Source of the DNA: Atopsyche davidsoni
Lineage: Eukaryota; Arthropoda; Insecta; Trichoptera; Hydrobiosidae
DNA length: 64,000 nt
Direction: 5' to 3'
Assembly (NCBI GenBank): GCA_022113835.1
Contig: JAILWY010000023.1
Location: 18,191,001-18,255,000 of the forward strand
In this document: one piece after another, positions 13,061-24,729 of the stretch
Layout of the letters: each line of letters opens with the position of its first letter
How positions within the stretch are numbered: the stretch's first letter is position 1
Notes under the pieces: model-generated
Database searches by the model: none
What the model was told of the DNA's origin: nothing
The model's input: only the letters and a program-made list of their open reading frames with translations
Translations under genes and position numbers: made by a program

Positions 13061-14750
13061 GTTTGTTTCCGAGCGAACGAAATTATGCGTATTTTTTTCA
13101 CAAACTGGGTTTTTGTATCATCCCCAAAGAGGATAGTAAATCAAACAGAAAACAATGACTATAGCTACATTTATAATTAAGTTTGGTTTCAGGTTTTCCT
13201 CCGCAGTTCCTTCTCCGTAATGCTGGCCACTCTAAATAATTCGGCCATAGTTTTCTCATTTTAGAAAAACGCTTTTCATTCCGGCAAGCAAAGAACATCG
13301 TTCACAATCACGCAGAAATATATCCTCATTCGAGTTCTTACGACAATGTTTTCATACTTTATTAGATCTGGCCGGGACCTTTCGGAATGTAAGGCAGGGT
13401 TCGGAACGAAACTGACTCGGCATCGTGTGGGCCGTGGGTCCCGATGATACAACTTCCCGGTATGATTTCACAACTGCTCCGCTCTGCCCTGCCGCGGTGC
13501 GCGCCTCGAGACGGGGAGGGCACTAGAAGCGTTCCCGAGTCGCGAAGGCGGGATCTTTATTATCTCTCGGGAACTGCGGCCCGCGGTCTATCGCCCCTGA
13601 CGGGTTGTTAGGGAGGCTTTCCACTACAGTCGCTCGTTTCGCTGGAAAATTATTCCACACAATAGAGATTTTACGGCAGTTATAATAAATAGGGTTGCCA
13701 AAGCGAGTGATAATATTTTATCAAATTAATTATTAAATTTCGTCACGTTATCGCGGAGCTGTGGTACCGCATTTTCCGGCATAGGAAGTACAGCGATATT
13801 CGCCAGGCGAGCGGGCGGCTTCCGCATTACTTCGAATACCCAAAAACCTCCGAAACGAACTCGAATCGTGAATCTTGTTTGTTTTCGACTTCAGGCGGGC
13901 CGGGATTTTTAATTATGTAGAAAACATTACGAGGGAATGAAGTTTCAATGGCAGGCGGACAGAATGGGAAGGAAAGCTGGAAATTCATATGAAAATACCC
14001 CGAAACTATTTCAAAAAATTTTACTTAGCTGATAATAACGATAAGAATCAAAAAATTAAAAAAAGTACAAATTCGAAAGTAAAACTACCTTGCGGTTAGG
14101 TTTCAAAAACTTAAAAATCACGCAGTAAATAACTTTTTCTAATAGAGGTACTTTTGTTCAATTTTTTACTAATTTTACAACAACAACAACATTTCTAATC
14201 AAGGCTTTACAAATATTTGTAACTTTCATGACCCATTCTTGTGAGTTAATGAACACACTCATTCAGATATGAACATTTAAACCCAAAATGTCAAGTTGCA
14301 AAATGGATGATTTATAAAACGGATCAAATAATATCGATGATGATCGAGTAGAGATATTTAGGCACACTTATATCGAAAATCAAAAATGATTCCGTTAAAT
14401 TTACCAAACATCTGCCATCACGAGCTATCAAAAAATGAATAAAAAAATAAGTTGAGTTCGCACCCCCGCGCTGGGCCTCGTCGCCGGGGTCCTTGCCCGC
14501 GCGGCCTTGACCTGGCGCGGGGCGGCGGGAGTGGCCGGCTTCCTGAGGCCTGCAGAGGGGCTGTAAACCCGGGCAGGGCGCGGCTTTACAAAGCGAATTA
14601 ATCCTGTTTAGTACGGGCCTCAACATCCTCTAAAAGTATAGCGGTAGAGGCTGCCTCGTCATTCAGAAGATTTTAATATATTTTTAATGTCTCTCTTCTT
14701 TTTATCGTGGCTTCCTGTAGTTTTGAACGTAATGAAAACTAAATATTCAA
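13061..14750. other. Non-coding DNA with GC patches
   Basis: Nothing recognisable as a gene. GC-rich, CpG-containing patches lie at about 13470-13620 and 14460-14590. The open frame across the second patch has no recognisable domain. Confidence 0.45.
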
Positions 14751-14754
14751 TATT

Positions 14755-14932
14755 TTTGACAGAGAGTACTTGGTGGAATTCCATTTTAATATTTTAAATA
14801 AGTAAAATACTTGAGTGATTTTTCCACATGTACATTTTTATTGGCGACCGGTTTTGCCAACCTTTCACGTTGGTATTATCAAACTCAGTTTGATAATGCC
14901 AAAGTATTTTACTTATTTAAAATATTAAAACT
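14755..14932 (+). mobile_element. Foldback element family 1 (near complete)
   Basis: Starts with GAGTACTTGGTGGAATTCC, then TTTTAATATTTTAAATAAG and AAATACTTGAGTGATTTTTCC. It continues with TTATTGGCGACCGGTTTTGCC and AACCTTTCACGTTGG, and has a central dyad (TATCAAACTCAGTTTGATA). It returns through TATTTTACTTATTTAAAATATT as the inverse of the outer arm. The outer part of the second arm is deleted. No coding capacity. Confidence 0.8.
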
Positions 14933-15060
14933 AAATATATTTATTTTTCCATCGCAAAAAAAAGATTTTACTTACCCGTTTGTAATAAGTTTCAGTACGA
15001 CTTGAACAAGTAAATAAAAGTATATTACGTAAGTTCATATATATTTTATATAATTTATAA

Positions 15061-15211
15061 TTTTTGCTGTCAAATAAAATTCGTCTTCGACCAAACTGAA
15101 GCTGGCGATAGCCTCATAACAGTTTGGGATTCACTCATTAAAATGGAGATCGAACCTAGTACCTCTTAATCAAGGGTCCTCGGTCTAACCACTCAACCAA
15201 CAAGCCAACCA
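15061..15211 (-). repeat. tRNA-derived SINE
   Basis: On the minus strand the head contains a pol III A-box-like TTGGTTGAGTGGTTAG and, about 40 bp downstream, a B-box-like AGGTTCGATCTCC. A non-tRNA tail follows (AATCCCAAACTGTTATGAGG ...) and ends near an AT-rich stretch. The spacing of the two boxes is that of a tRNA gene. The sequence between them does not fold into a convincing cloverleaf, and acceptor-stem pairing is poor. I therefore call a SINE rather than a tRNA gene. Confidence 0.6.
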
Positions 15212-15214
15212 AAG

Positions 15215-17230
15215 TTATATATTGCCTATTTTCACTTTTAAAAAATCCACTAACACTTTCACAGCATTCGATATTCTAGCCTGGATGCAAGTTTAAAATA
15301 AACAACACAAGTGCTGGATACAGCCGCATTATTTTATATTTACTTTTCAACCGATCTCCTCGCATGTGGCCTCAAACCTTACAGTATGGTTACAAATTCT
15401 AGTTTTCATATTATCTATAAAAATAAAACCTATATATGTACATAAATAGTCAAGTACTTGAATGGGGAAACAATAATTTCTATCGTCGATTAATGACAGC
15501 CTAACTTATTTTTTTGTTTTCCAGAGACTTCTGAATATACGTGGTATGCAGACCGTAGGGTGGTTACTTACGTAGCTAGTGATAACCGTAGTACGATATT
15601 TAATATTACAAAAGCAGGCCACGGCCTAATTATCAAGCCCTCGATACTCCCCATCCGCCGTTTTGGCATTAAAATCCACAAATTGAGAACCACTAGACAC
15701 GACGACAACCCGTCGCCCGTCACCCGTCACCCGCCACTCGCCGGTACAACTCGAGCACATTCATAATTTACGATTGGCATGTTTAAAAATTGCTAATTAA
15801 CCTCCCAGAGAGGTTTATTTCAAAATTAAAGCGAGATTAATTGTACAGCAAAGAACAATCGACAATTTAACTGTTTCATTGAACATTTCCAAAGTATATG
15901 CACGCCATTTATTTTTCTACATTTTTGTTAGGCCCGAGTAGAAAGAAGAGAGATGATTATTTAGGCATAAAAACACGCGTGTGTCCATGGATGATTTTAA
16001 GGGTATTTTTGTATGCAGCTGTATATATTTTATTTATGGTATATTAAATTAGACTATTGTTAAGAAAAAAAACTCACATAAAATCATATATTATGAATAA
16101 ATATTTGTATTATATTTTAATGTTTTTTATAAGGAATTTGGAAAGATTTCTAGACGCTCCAAAGAAACCGTACCTTTGAAGTAATGTAACGTGCAAGTAT
16201 AATATGCGACCCTTATGGTACTATCTGAATTCAAATCAAAGAAATTGTTATCCACAATACATTTCAATGAACCAATTGAAAATTAGCTTAAAGTGGAGGA
16301 TAGATAACTTTTTAATTCATCAATACTTAACTTAAAACACAAAATGAAGCAAGGACGCCGAGTTTGTGACACTTGGCGCGACCTTGAGCGCTAGAATCGG
16401 AGTCATTAACTGCGGGGGAGAGGGGCAACAGGTGTTCCCGCAGGTGGGCTGTCTCGCTAATTGACAGGCGAGGAAGCAATGCGCTCAATTATTTGTGAGA
16501 GGAGACACGCAGCGGCAATGGCGGGACTTTGCAGCTGGTTTCGGGGGTTTATCTTTGAAAGCGTTGAGTTCTATCCATTTTCATTCGTTTACCAATATTT
16601 AAAAGTATGTTTTTGTAAAAAGCTGCTGATTTCAGATGTGTTTAGAGTACGGTGGTGCTCTATTGGTAATTAAAACGACCATGACTTCGCGACGCTGAAC
16701 GGTGACGACGGACATTCATGATATTAAATATTTGATTTCCTGACTAAAACTTTCGGAATAATTAAAAGACGAGCGGATTGCGTAGAATAATTCCTTGGTT
16801 TAATTTCAAGTCGTTCGTTCTTCTCGACAAACAATATTAAATCCATTCCGTTTCCGCTAAGGCGCCAGACGTCGCCCTGCCTGGAGAGGTCGCGGCGGAG
16901 TCTCCCCAATGGGGTGTGGGTTACAAGGGAGGGGGTATTTGTATTATTAATAGTTGAGAGATAAATGCCTTAATTAAACGTATAAAGTGCTTATTTGGAG
17001 AGACTCGAGGGAGTCTTGGAGATGACACCGCAGAATATATTTATTATTATTAATGAACATAAAACAACAATTTATTCGTTGTCGAGCGAAACTATCGTTT
17101 AATTGAATGCGTGAATTAATTCTAAGAATCAAAACACTTTAAAACATTTTAAAAAATAACATAATCATACAAGACTTTAGAAGAAATAATTGTGTGAAAT
17201 TTGTGTAAGTAAAGTGTATATATGTTTTGT
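15215..17230. other. Non-coding DNA
   Basis: No gene supported. A modest GC rise occurs at about 16360-16560 and 16840-16920, without a recognisable product. Confidence 0.45.
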
Positions 17231-17239
17231 TTTTTACAT

Positions 17240-17585
17240 GTTAAATTATACGACGCTGAGTCGGCCACCAGGCTCACCAAGACGGCATCTGGTGCCCTGG
17301 GCAAGAACGCCAGCATCAGCAGCCACGGTACTACAATGACGGTCAAAGTACACAAAGACGAAGAACAGCGACACACGCGGGATGCCCACTAGACGCAGCC
17401 AATGCCGTCAAGTTCCAAGAACAGGCCTGGTCGACATCGCTACTGACGCAGCAGAAATCCCTATCGTGGCTAGCTAAATTTACGTCGAACGAGTGAGCTG
17501 CCACGTGCAAGTGGGCTACGTGGCTCACTAGTGCAGAGGCCAGGACCGGAGCAAGCAGCGCTTCACCTGTGGCCGGCCTAGCCAT
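17240..17585 (-). pseudogene. Degraded ankyrin-repeat-like coding sequence
   Basis: The minus-strand reading of 17343-17585 includes DVDQACSWNLTALAASSGH and then PACVAVLR. This fits the ankyrin repeat pattern (Asp-Val ... Thr-x-Leu ... Ala-x-Ser-x-Gly-His ... Cys-Val-x-x-Leu). A preceding HLHVAAH could be the core of another repeat. The frame hits a stop just after this unit, and the following GC-rich sequence stays open only in another frame. The block is clearly richer in G+C than its flanks. It may be a decayed exon or gene fragment; I see no convincing splice sites. One degenerate repeat match can arise by chance, hence the low confidence. Confidence 0.35.
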
Positions 17586-17589
17586 AATG

Positions 17590-18690
17590 CCAAGGAGTAC
17601 CGAAGCTATCCCAAGCGCTTCTCAAGGCACATCAAAAAAAGTACATGTTCACTTTAAAAAATATGAGATTGTTTTTAATCAGGCGGATTATGGAGCCGAT
17701 GATTCCGGGACTTCCCAGAATGAATTGTCAATTAGGGACTTTTCTACCGTGTGCCGAGGTGCCCCCCCCAGGGCTGAGCTAATTAAGAGCTTTTCGCAGT
17801 CACGGAACACTCAGCAGCTTCCGGCAGCAGCGGGCGGCTCCTCACCAGGCGCCCGGAAAACTTAGCCAGCGTACGTGATCGCTGACTTTCGTCGAAAAGT
17901 TTTCGATTTAAAAAAAAAAACGAGAGTTACAAGACTTTTTAATATAATTTATAGTAGAATGAATGTATTTAATGAGAAATTTGCTAAAAAATGTATTTTA
18001 CTTAAAAAAAATAATATGTTTCAGTGATTTGATAGCGCTTTACCTCGCCTTGTTTCTATTGATACTATAGCTCTTCAAAAGATAAAAAAAACTCACTTCA
18101 CTTCGATTTTTAATCTAAGTTTACAAGGAATACCGCCCACATCAGTGTGTTTTAATGTTATTACTGTTTGGTATCCCACAAGACATTGTTGCGCTTTTTG
18201 TATGAAAATTATTTAAATAAATTTTATATGCCATTAAACATTTTTTAAATCGCTCGTTGGCAGTTAGGAATTAAAGAATACGGAGTCTTTTACAAGGTCA
18301 CACAAGGTTTTCGTCAAAAATCAAAACAACATTTAATAATTCAGTATACCAGACAAGTGTCTTTTTGACATCTCGTCCATATAGGTAAACCCTCAACTGC
18401 ATTGCATGCTCATATCCGTTTGAAAGCTTGAAATTGATTCATCAGAATTGCCCAAATTTGAAATTATAAAAAAATAAAATATCAAAGTCAATGTGATCGT
18501 TGGCATTGCATTTCACTGCCCATTGCTTCGCAATTAGGAGAGTATGATAATATTCCTGCTCGTAAGCAAACATCAAGATGTTCATCTGTAAGTCGAGTCT
18601 GTACTCATCTTGATCACTCAGACTCTCTCTTTGAAGTATATATATACACAAAATAATTTTAAACAGTTTAACGTTACGAATGTACTTGTA
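17590..18690. other. Non-coding DNA left of the mariner
   Basis: An open frame on the plus strand at 17569-17865 has no recognisable domain and begins inside the ankyrin-like block, so I do not call it a gene. The rest is AT-rich with nothing recognisable. Confidence 0.4.
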
Positions 18691-18696
18691 TGATAC

Positions 18697-18722
18697 GAGG
18701 GCTGCTATTTATATACCCGGAA
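18697..18722 (+). repeat. Mariner left terminal inverted repeat
   Basis: GGGCTGCTATTTATATACCC lies just inside a TA. It pairs with the right end at 19959-19985. Confidence 0.85.
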
Positions 18723-18760
18723 TAAAATAAAATAACTATCATTGACTATTAAATATGGTT

Positions 18761-19813
18761 TTATTGCTTTTCAAAATATTCTCCGTGATGATCGATGCAC
18801 TTTTGCATTCGGTGAAACCAGTTTTCATAGCACTTTTTCCAATCGGAAGGCGGTATCTCCAAAACATGATTTTTGAATGCCTCAACGGCTTCTTCTCGGG
18901 TTGTAAATCGTTGACCACGTAATTTATTCTTCACGGTTGGAAATAAAAAGAAGTCGTTGGGTGCCAAATCAGGGCTATATGGCGGATGACCCGTTAATTC
19001 CACCGTTTCACCCTCCAAATATCGGGTCGTTTCACCTGAAGTGTGACAGCTTGCATTGTCGTAATGGAGAATGATTCTGCGTTGGGGATAGTTCTTTCTA
19101 ATTTCTACAAAGACTTCTGGCAAACAAATGGTCGTGTACTACGTCGAATTAACAGATTTACGATTTTCTAGTGGTACAGAAGCCACGTGTCCATCTATAC
19201 CAAAAAAACAGGCGACAATTTGCTTCAAAGTGCTTTTCGCACGAGCAACTTTTGTTAGGTTCGGCTCATGTTGGAACACCTATACTGTTGATTGTTGCTT
19301 AGTTTCGGGGTCATATGCATAAATCCAGGATTCATCACCTGTGTAGATATTGTAAACAGCTTTTGATGCACCACGATTGTATTTTTTTATCATATTTTTG
19401 CACCAATAGACACGAGCCTGTTTTTGATCTATTGTCAAGTTGTGCGGTATCCAACACGAACAAATTTTTTTTGCAGCCAAGTGTTTGTGTAATATCTTGT
19501 GTATACTTGTCATACTAATGCCCAATGACGCCTTTATCTCTCGATATGTAACATGACGATCTTGAATTATTAATTCACGCACTACGTCGATGTTTCGTGG
19601 CACAACAACTGATTTAGGCCGACCATCTTTAATTTCGTTCGTGAGCATACGACGTCCACGATTAAACTCACTAAACCAGTGATACACAGTGGTCTTCGAT
19701 GGTGCTTGATCCCCAAAAGTCGAACTGAGTTGATCGATGCACTGCTGTTGAGTTAGACCACGTCGAAAATCATAATAAATCATCGCACGAAAATTTTCTC
19801 GAGTTAAATCCAT
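18761..19813 (-). pseudogene. Mariner transposase, two nonsense codons
   Basis: Full-length frame of 351 codons from ATG at 19813 to TAA at 18761, within the usual mariner transposase size. The N-terminal helix-turn-helix region contains RRGLTQQQCIDQL and WFSEFNRGRR. The linker has GRPKSVVVPRNIDVV. The catalytic motifs are TGDESWIYAYDP (first Asp), HYDNASCHTS (second Asp) and YSPDLAPNDFFLFP (third Asp), with 34 residues between the second and third Asp (DD34D). The frame is never shifted. It is interrupted by TAG at 19280-19282 and TAG at 19139-19141; in related mariners both positions are normally Trp, so each is explained by a single TGG-to-TAG change. The enzyme would cut and paste its own element in the nucleus. 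This copy cannot make a full protein, although all three catalytic Asp codons survive. Confidence 0.92.
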
Positions 19814-19956
19814 TGTGATAATGACACGCAATTTTTAAAATCGCGTCACACAATGAAAAAAATTTATTAGTCGGATAAAATAAACTCATTCTACAGCCAA
19901 AGAGTTAGATTTTCAAATGTAATAATTACTTTTTAAATATTATTTATGTAGTGGCT

Positions 19957-19985
19957 AGTTCCGGATACTTAAATAGCAGCCTATG
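19957..19985 (-). repeat. Mariner right terminal inverted repeat
   Basis: CCGGATACTTAAATAGCAGC followed by CTATG is the inverse of the left end, and a TA duplication comes directly after it. Confidence 0.85.
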
Positions 19986-19989
19986 TAGT

Positions 19990-20400
19990 GTCATTAGTCT
20001 AAGTCACTCGACACTAGTTTCTATGAAATATCGTAGCAGTCGGCCCATGTTCTCTCAGAGTGTAGGCAGCACAGAGACAGATGTGACTTTCCGTTGCTTC
20101 TTGCCCTCTATTGTCGCCGAGTCAGATCCGTCCGCAGAGCGATTCGAGCCGCCCGAGTCGACGATCCCCGCCGACCCCGGGTGACGTCACACCGCCGACC
20201 CGGAATGGGGGATAAGGTCGCAATTACGAATCCGCCACTCGGCATTTGGAGCAGGGGTCAGCGACCCTTCAGAGGTCGAACCGGATTATCCAAAGTTTAT
20301 CAGGGCCGGGACGTTTCGAAATTCTCCGTTATTTGTTTTTTTTAATCCAGGGTTGACATGAAGCTGGCTTACTTCGTCAATCGGTTATGTTGAGCTCTAT
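19990..20400. other. GC-richer intergenic stretch with a CRE-like site
   Basis: No gene supported. CpG-rich sequence at about 20090-20300 includes the palindrome TGACGTCA at 20182-20189, the consensus site for CREB/ATF bZIP factors. Open frames here have no recognisable domains. Confidence 0.4.
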
Positions 20401-20403
20401 GAT

Positions 20404-20642
20404 AAATATTTTAAATAAAATACTTTAGTGATTTTTCCACATGTCTGATTTTATTGATGGCCGGTTTCGCCAACCTTTCACGTTGACATTATCAAACTAG
20501 ACTCAGTTTTACAATGGCAATGTGAATGGTTAGCGAAACCGGTCACCAATAAAGTTAAACGTGTGGAAAAATCACTTAAGTATTTTATTCAAAATATTAA
20601 ATGGTATTCCACCAAGTACTCAAAATATTCTGTCAAAAAGAT
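20404..20642 (+). mobile_element. Foldback element family 1 (fullest copy)
   Basis: A long inverted repeat. The left arm runs AATATTTTAAATAAAATACT, GTGATTTTTCCACATGT, GGCCGGTTTCGCCAACC. The right arm runs back as GGTTAGCGAAACCGG, CGTGTGGAAAAATCAC, AGTATTTTATTCAAAATATT and ends ATTCCACCAAGTACT. The centre is a short imperfect dyad near ACTAGACTCAGTTTTAC. Arms are about 100 bp each. There is no coding capacity, so this is a MITE-like foldback element. Confidence 0.85.
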
Positions 20643-21121
20643 TGATTACTCTATGAGAAACGTACTGTCAACGTAGATATCTATTATAACTATGAAAATA
20701 TTTAAATTAAAGTGTTAAGCGTTGTGTATATTTCAAAACATACTTGCATTATAAATAAGAATGATTTAGTTTTACCGAGTTTCCACAGTCCGATTTTTCA
20801 AAACTTGCTATACGAATAACGAATTTGTTCTTTTTAATAAATCAGTCAATTTTATTAATAAGGTTTGGCCAGTAAGTTTGGATTAACACAAGAAATGACA
20901 ATAAAACGACATCTGGGATCCGAATCCGTACCGACTCACTATTTCGCCAGCCAGCGAGTCTGCGAGGTCAAGCTCCCGCAGAGGGTAACTAGGATGATGG
21001 AGGAGGGATTGGTTTTTTCGTGTTCCTAAAAATACTGTTAAGACAATACATTTGTAGAGATGTTCAATGTAGATTTATTTATCATCGTGTTACAGCAACA
21101 AACAATTATATTAGGACTTAC

Positions 21122-21198
21122 CGATAAACGACGTTGATATTCGGATATAGCACGTCCGAGGCTGCAGAGAATATTCACGACACAACGCGAACTTCCTC
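21122..21198 (-). CDS. Candidate internal exon, unknown gene
   Basis: On the minus strand, a pyrimidine/AT-rich tract ending TTATTTATTACAG precedes the block and GTAAGTC follows it directly, both good matches to splice consensus. The 77-nt block stays open in a frame that starts with two bases completing a codon and reads GSSRCVVNILCSLGRAISEY then QRRLS, ending in phase 0. A second frame is also open. G+C is higher than in the flanks. I do not recognise the protein. A 77-nt open block with good splice signals is suggestive but can occur by chance, and no adjoining exon can be proven here. Confidence 0.3.
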
Positions 21199-21563
21199 CT
21201 GTAATAAATAATTGTATTATTTCAATAATTCCTTTCAAAAACTTAAACACGTCACTCAAAGATCTAATCCAAATATATAATCGAAGCGCTGACCGGTCGG
21301 TAAGCTGCGAGCGGCTGGGGTGTGCGATGGGGTCGTGACCCCGTGTCTGGGTCAGCGTGGAGCCTCCGCGGACAACTCCGGAAATTACGCATACCGGGTG
21401 GCATTTCTTCGGTTTCATGGAACCAAGCGATATCAGCAACACTACGCGACGATTGGTTGTATCGAAATTGGACCATACTTTATTAGTGGACTGGGACGAC
21501 TACAAACAGTTTTTTTTGCAATTTTGTTTAATTTTTATCCGGTATAGTAGAATAGTCAATCAT

Positions 21564-21660
21564 AAACCCTCTACACACACAGCAACAAATCGCGCCAGTT
21601 TATTTTGGGTATTTTTTTTTTGGTTTAGCCTAAAATGTAGGACGCTAATGGCTAGCTGAA
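21564..21660 (+). repeat. Foldback element family 2, fragment
   Basis: Begins CCTCTACACACACAGCAACA followed by AATCGCG and contains GCCTAAAATGTAGGACGC and TAATGGCTAGCTG. These motifs are shared with the element at 26236-26409. Only part of the palindrome remains. Confidence 0.6.
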
Positions 21661-21699
21661 AGTTGGCTATAGATGAAAGCAGATGTAAAAAAATGTGAA

Positions 21700-24600
21700 A
21701 TACCATTTATTCGATAAGAATAACTAGACCGGGGCACATTCGTACCTACTTCCGATGTGATTTAGACAAAAGGTATGGTAATTATTCCCGATTCTCAGCT
21801 GCGAAGGGTTAGAAGCTGAAGTGGTGTGAACGAACCCTTATGAATTGAGAATAGGCAAGGGTTATCGCGTTTCTACGAACGCGAGGGCTTTTGGAATAGT
21901 CATCTCAAATACCCAAGTTCAATAATATAAATAATTATCAGGAAATGAAACGATGGATATTAGTTTTTTGAAGCGATGCAGAAATATAGCTGAGATTCCA
22001 CCCACACGGTTATGACGATGGTTGTTATAAGGCAAACTAATAGATAAATTAAATTATAATTGGTAAGCACAAAATGAAAATTTAATAGACTATAGTGATT
22101 TCACTAAAAAGTAAATTAAACTTAAATTAAGGAAAAGGATATTTCTCTAATTCCCATACCACGATATGAATTATGTATTGGATGGGTAAAGAGTGTGTGT
22201 TACCGGAATCTGCTAACCAACATGCTGAACAAACTCTAAAAAAACTTCCACCTCCGGGCTAGACCTGCAAAGAAACTCTGTATGCAATGCTAAATTGCGA
22301 CAACTTTTATAATTTACTGCCCGAAATCGGTTGTAAACCTGAAATAAATAACAAAAACACAGCTAACTCAAGATTCGTAACATGAATCCGAAAACCGAGA
22401 TTTAAAAACGATGTGTTTTTCAAGGTCAGAGGTATTATCGCTGGGCAAAGCGACCCGCAGCCGTCACCGGCCGCCATCAGCCTACGGCTATATAATATAG
22501 TCTACGCAACCTAACATATTATTTTTCTCTAATTAGACTAATTTAAGAATAGTTCGAATTTCATAGCTCAGCGAACCTTTACTTGGAAATTACTCCACAA
22601 AAAAATTCTGTCACATATAATAATACTCGTCAGAAGTGACGCGAGACACACGGGCCGCAAGACGATCCTGCAACTCAACGAATGGCCACAATGCAGTGTT
22701 CATTTTCGTAAACCTGTATTGTATTACATCGAAAATAGAAACCGCACGTGTTATAATAACGCCAGTATAAAATAAGCAATATCACAAGCGGACATACGTG
22801 ATGATGAAAAGTTCAAAATAAATCCAATATTGGAGGTACGCTGCTCTGGAGAGACGAGGTTCTGCGGCTGCCTTGGGGTGATGCGGGCGGGTCGCGCGGT
22901 CGGTCCGGACGCAGAATACACAGAATTAGCTATGCGGGATAAGGGTAATCCGAAGATCAAATTCACGGATGATGCTTACCAAGCAAGCTTTATTTTATGT
23001 ACAACAAACCGACTCTGCAGAGGGCAGCTCTCGCCACGCGTGCTCCCTCGCCGGAATCATGTGTCAGGATTCGACAAGCGTGTTCATCTGCTTAATTTCA
23101 TGGGTGTTTAAATTATGCAACAACTAGATTGTGTTCCTAAAGTTTCTCGTGATTTTATCAATAAAAAAATATTGTAATACTCACTGCAAAACTCAAAATC
23201 ATTTCATAAATATTGAGCGTGAGAGAGTAGGAATAATCTTAATTTTCCAGTCATGTGTTTTAAACACACAAACGGGCCAACTCTTAGCTCTAAATATTCT
23301 AAATATTATATTATATATTAGCTCTTAACTCTTAAAATTTAAATTAAACTCTTAGCCGTGCAAGGCGAGGTGAAGGAACACCCGACGGTCTTATGAAATT
23401 TAATAGCGTAAAAAAATACGATATAAAATACGGATAAATAAATGGCACTGCAGTCACGGTCGATGAATTCGTATTATTACCTGCGAATTAAATTTAGATA
23501 TCATTTCAGTATACGGGATGATTCTATCTTTTCAGAATAATCTAGACACATTGATAACTATTTTATACATTATTTGCAAAAAAATACACGAAACATAGTC
23601 ACTACTAATAAGTAGGTTTTCTTTTGTTTGTTAAGACAAACAATATTTTATTTCCTATTTAAGTTCAATACATACAAATTGACAGAGGTAAATTATATGA
23701 ATAAAAATAATACATAAAATATGTAAAATTAAGGCTATGCCGTAGGATGTGCATGTGAAATGTCAGTAAGCAATAAAGGCTCACCCTAAGAGTTACATTT
23801 AAATTAAATACAATACGGATATGATACGTAACTTATGTAAATTAGTAAAATAAACACACTTTAACGGCCCGAAGCGCTAAAGAGATTATTATATTTAAGC
23901 AACTATTTGAATTCTCCTCAAAATGTATTCGTCATTTATACCAGACGTACTCGTATTCAGGCCCCGGTACATGAAGGCTCGTGTCAATGGTGCAATGGAG
24001 TTTGAAAAAACTACACAATGAATGGGTTCTGGCTATTACTATCGCACTTATATAATTCTCTACAATAGTTGGCTATGACATAAGAATCTATTGGTTATGA
24101 ACAAAAACTTGAGAAACGACGGAAGAAAAAACCTAATACAGCGGTTTACACCTACACACCGAATTCTTAGGTTTATTAATTGTTAGTTTTTGCGCGAGAC
24201 TGCCCGGCCATACGTAGTTATTCTTATGAATATACAAGCATTATTTTCCTTTTTTATTTAATATTTGTATTTATATATTAGGTTTTTTTTTTTTTCACGC
24301 ATGATTTGTAGATATTTTATGACATTTTTCAAAACCAAGTTGCTAACTTATAAATTCTGTCCTTTGAGTACAACTTTTCTACCAGTCAAAGAGCACCAGA
24401 AGTGTAGCAGTAAATACTTACACGAATAGTGAAACTGCGATCATGCTAATCATTCAAATCTAAAGAAAACCAGTCTCGCCCGGACGGGAGGCACCTCGCG
24501 GGACTATTACGATACAAAAATTTATGCAATAAAAAAATAGAAATATAATAATTACAAAATTTATAAAAACGACATAAAAATATTAACACATAAAGAATAA
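21700..24600. other. Non-coding AT-rich DNA
   Basis: No gene supported over about 2.9 kb. An open frame at 22830-23111 crosses a short GC-rich patch but has no recognisable domain and no clear splice boundaries. Confidence 0.45.
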
Positions 24601-24619
24601 TGTATATATAAATAAATAA

Positions 24620-24729
<110 letters not shown>

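Larger units (their letters stand above)
18696..19985 (-). mobile_element. Mariner element (DD34D) with terminal inverted repeats
   Basis: About 1.29 kb, the standard length for mariner. The left end reads CGAGGGCTGCTATTTATATA followed by CCCGGAA. The right end, reverse-complemented, reads CATAGGCTGCTATTTAAGTA followed by TCCGGAA. About 23 of the first 27 positions match. TA dinucleotides flank both ends (18694-18695 and 19986-19987), as expected for the mariner target duplication. The transposase frame occupies the minus strand and is broken only by two stop codons. Confidence 0.9.

Noticed and set aside
15061..15211. A bona fide tRNA gene on the minus strand
   Set aside because: A and B boxes are present, but acceptor and anticodon stems do not pair well and a non-tRNA tail follows, as in a SINE.
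19128..19518. Two plus-strand frames inside the mariner
   Set aside because: They are antisense shadows of the transposase and carry no family signature.
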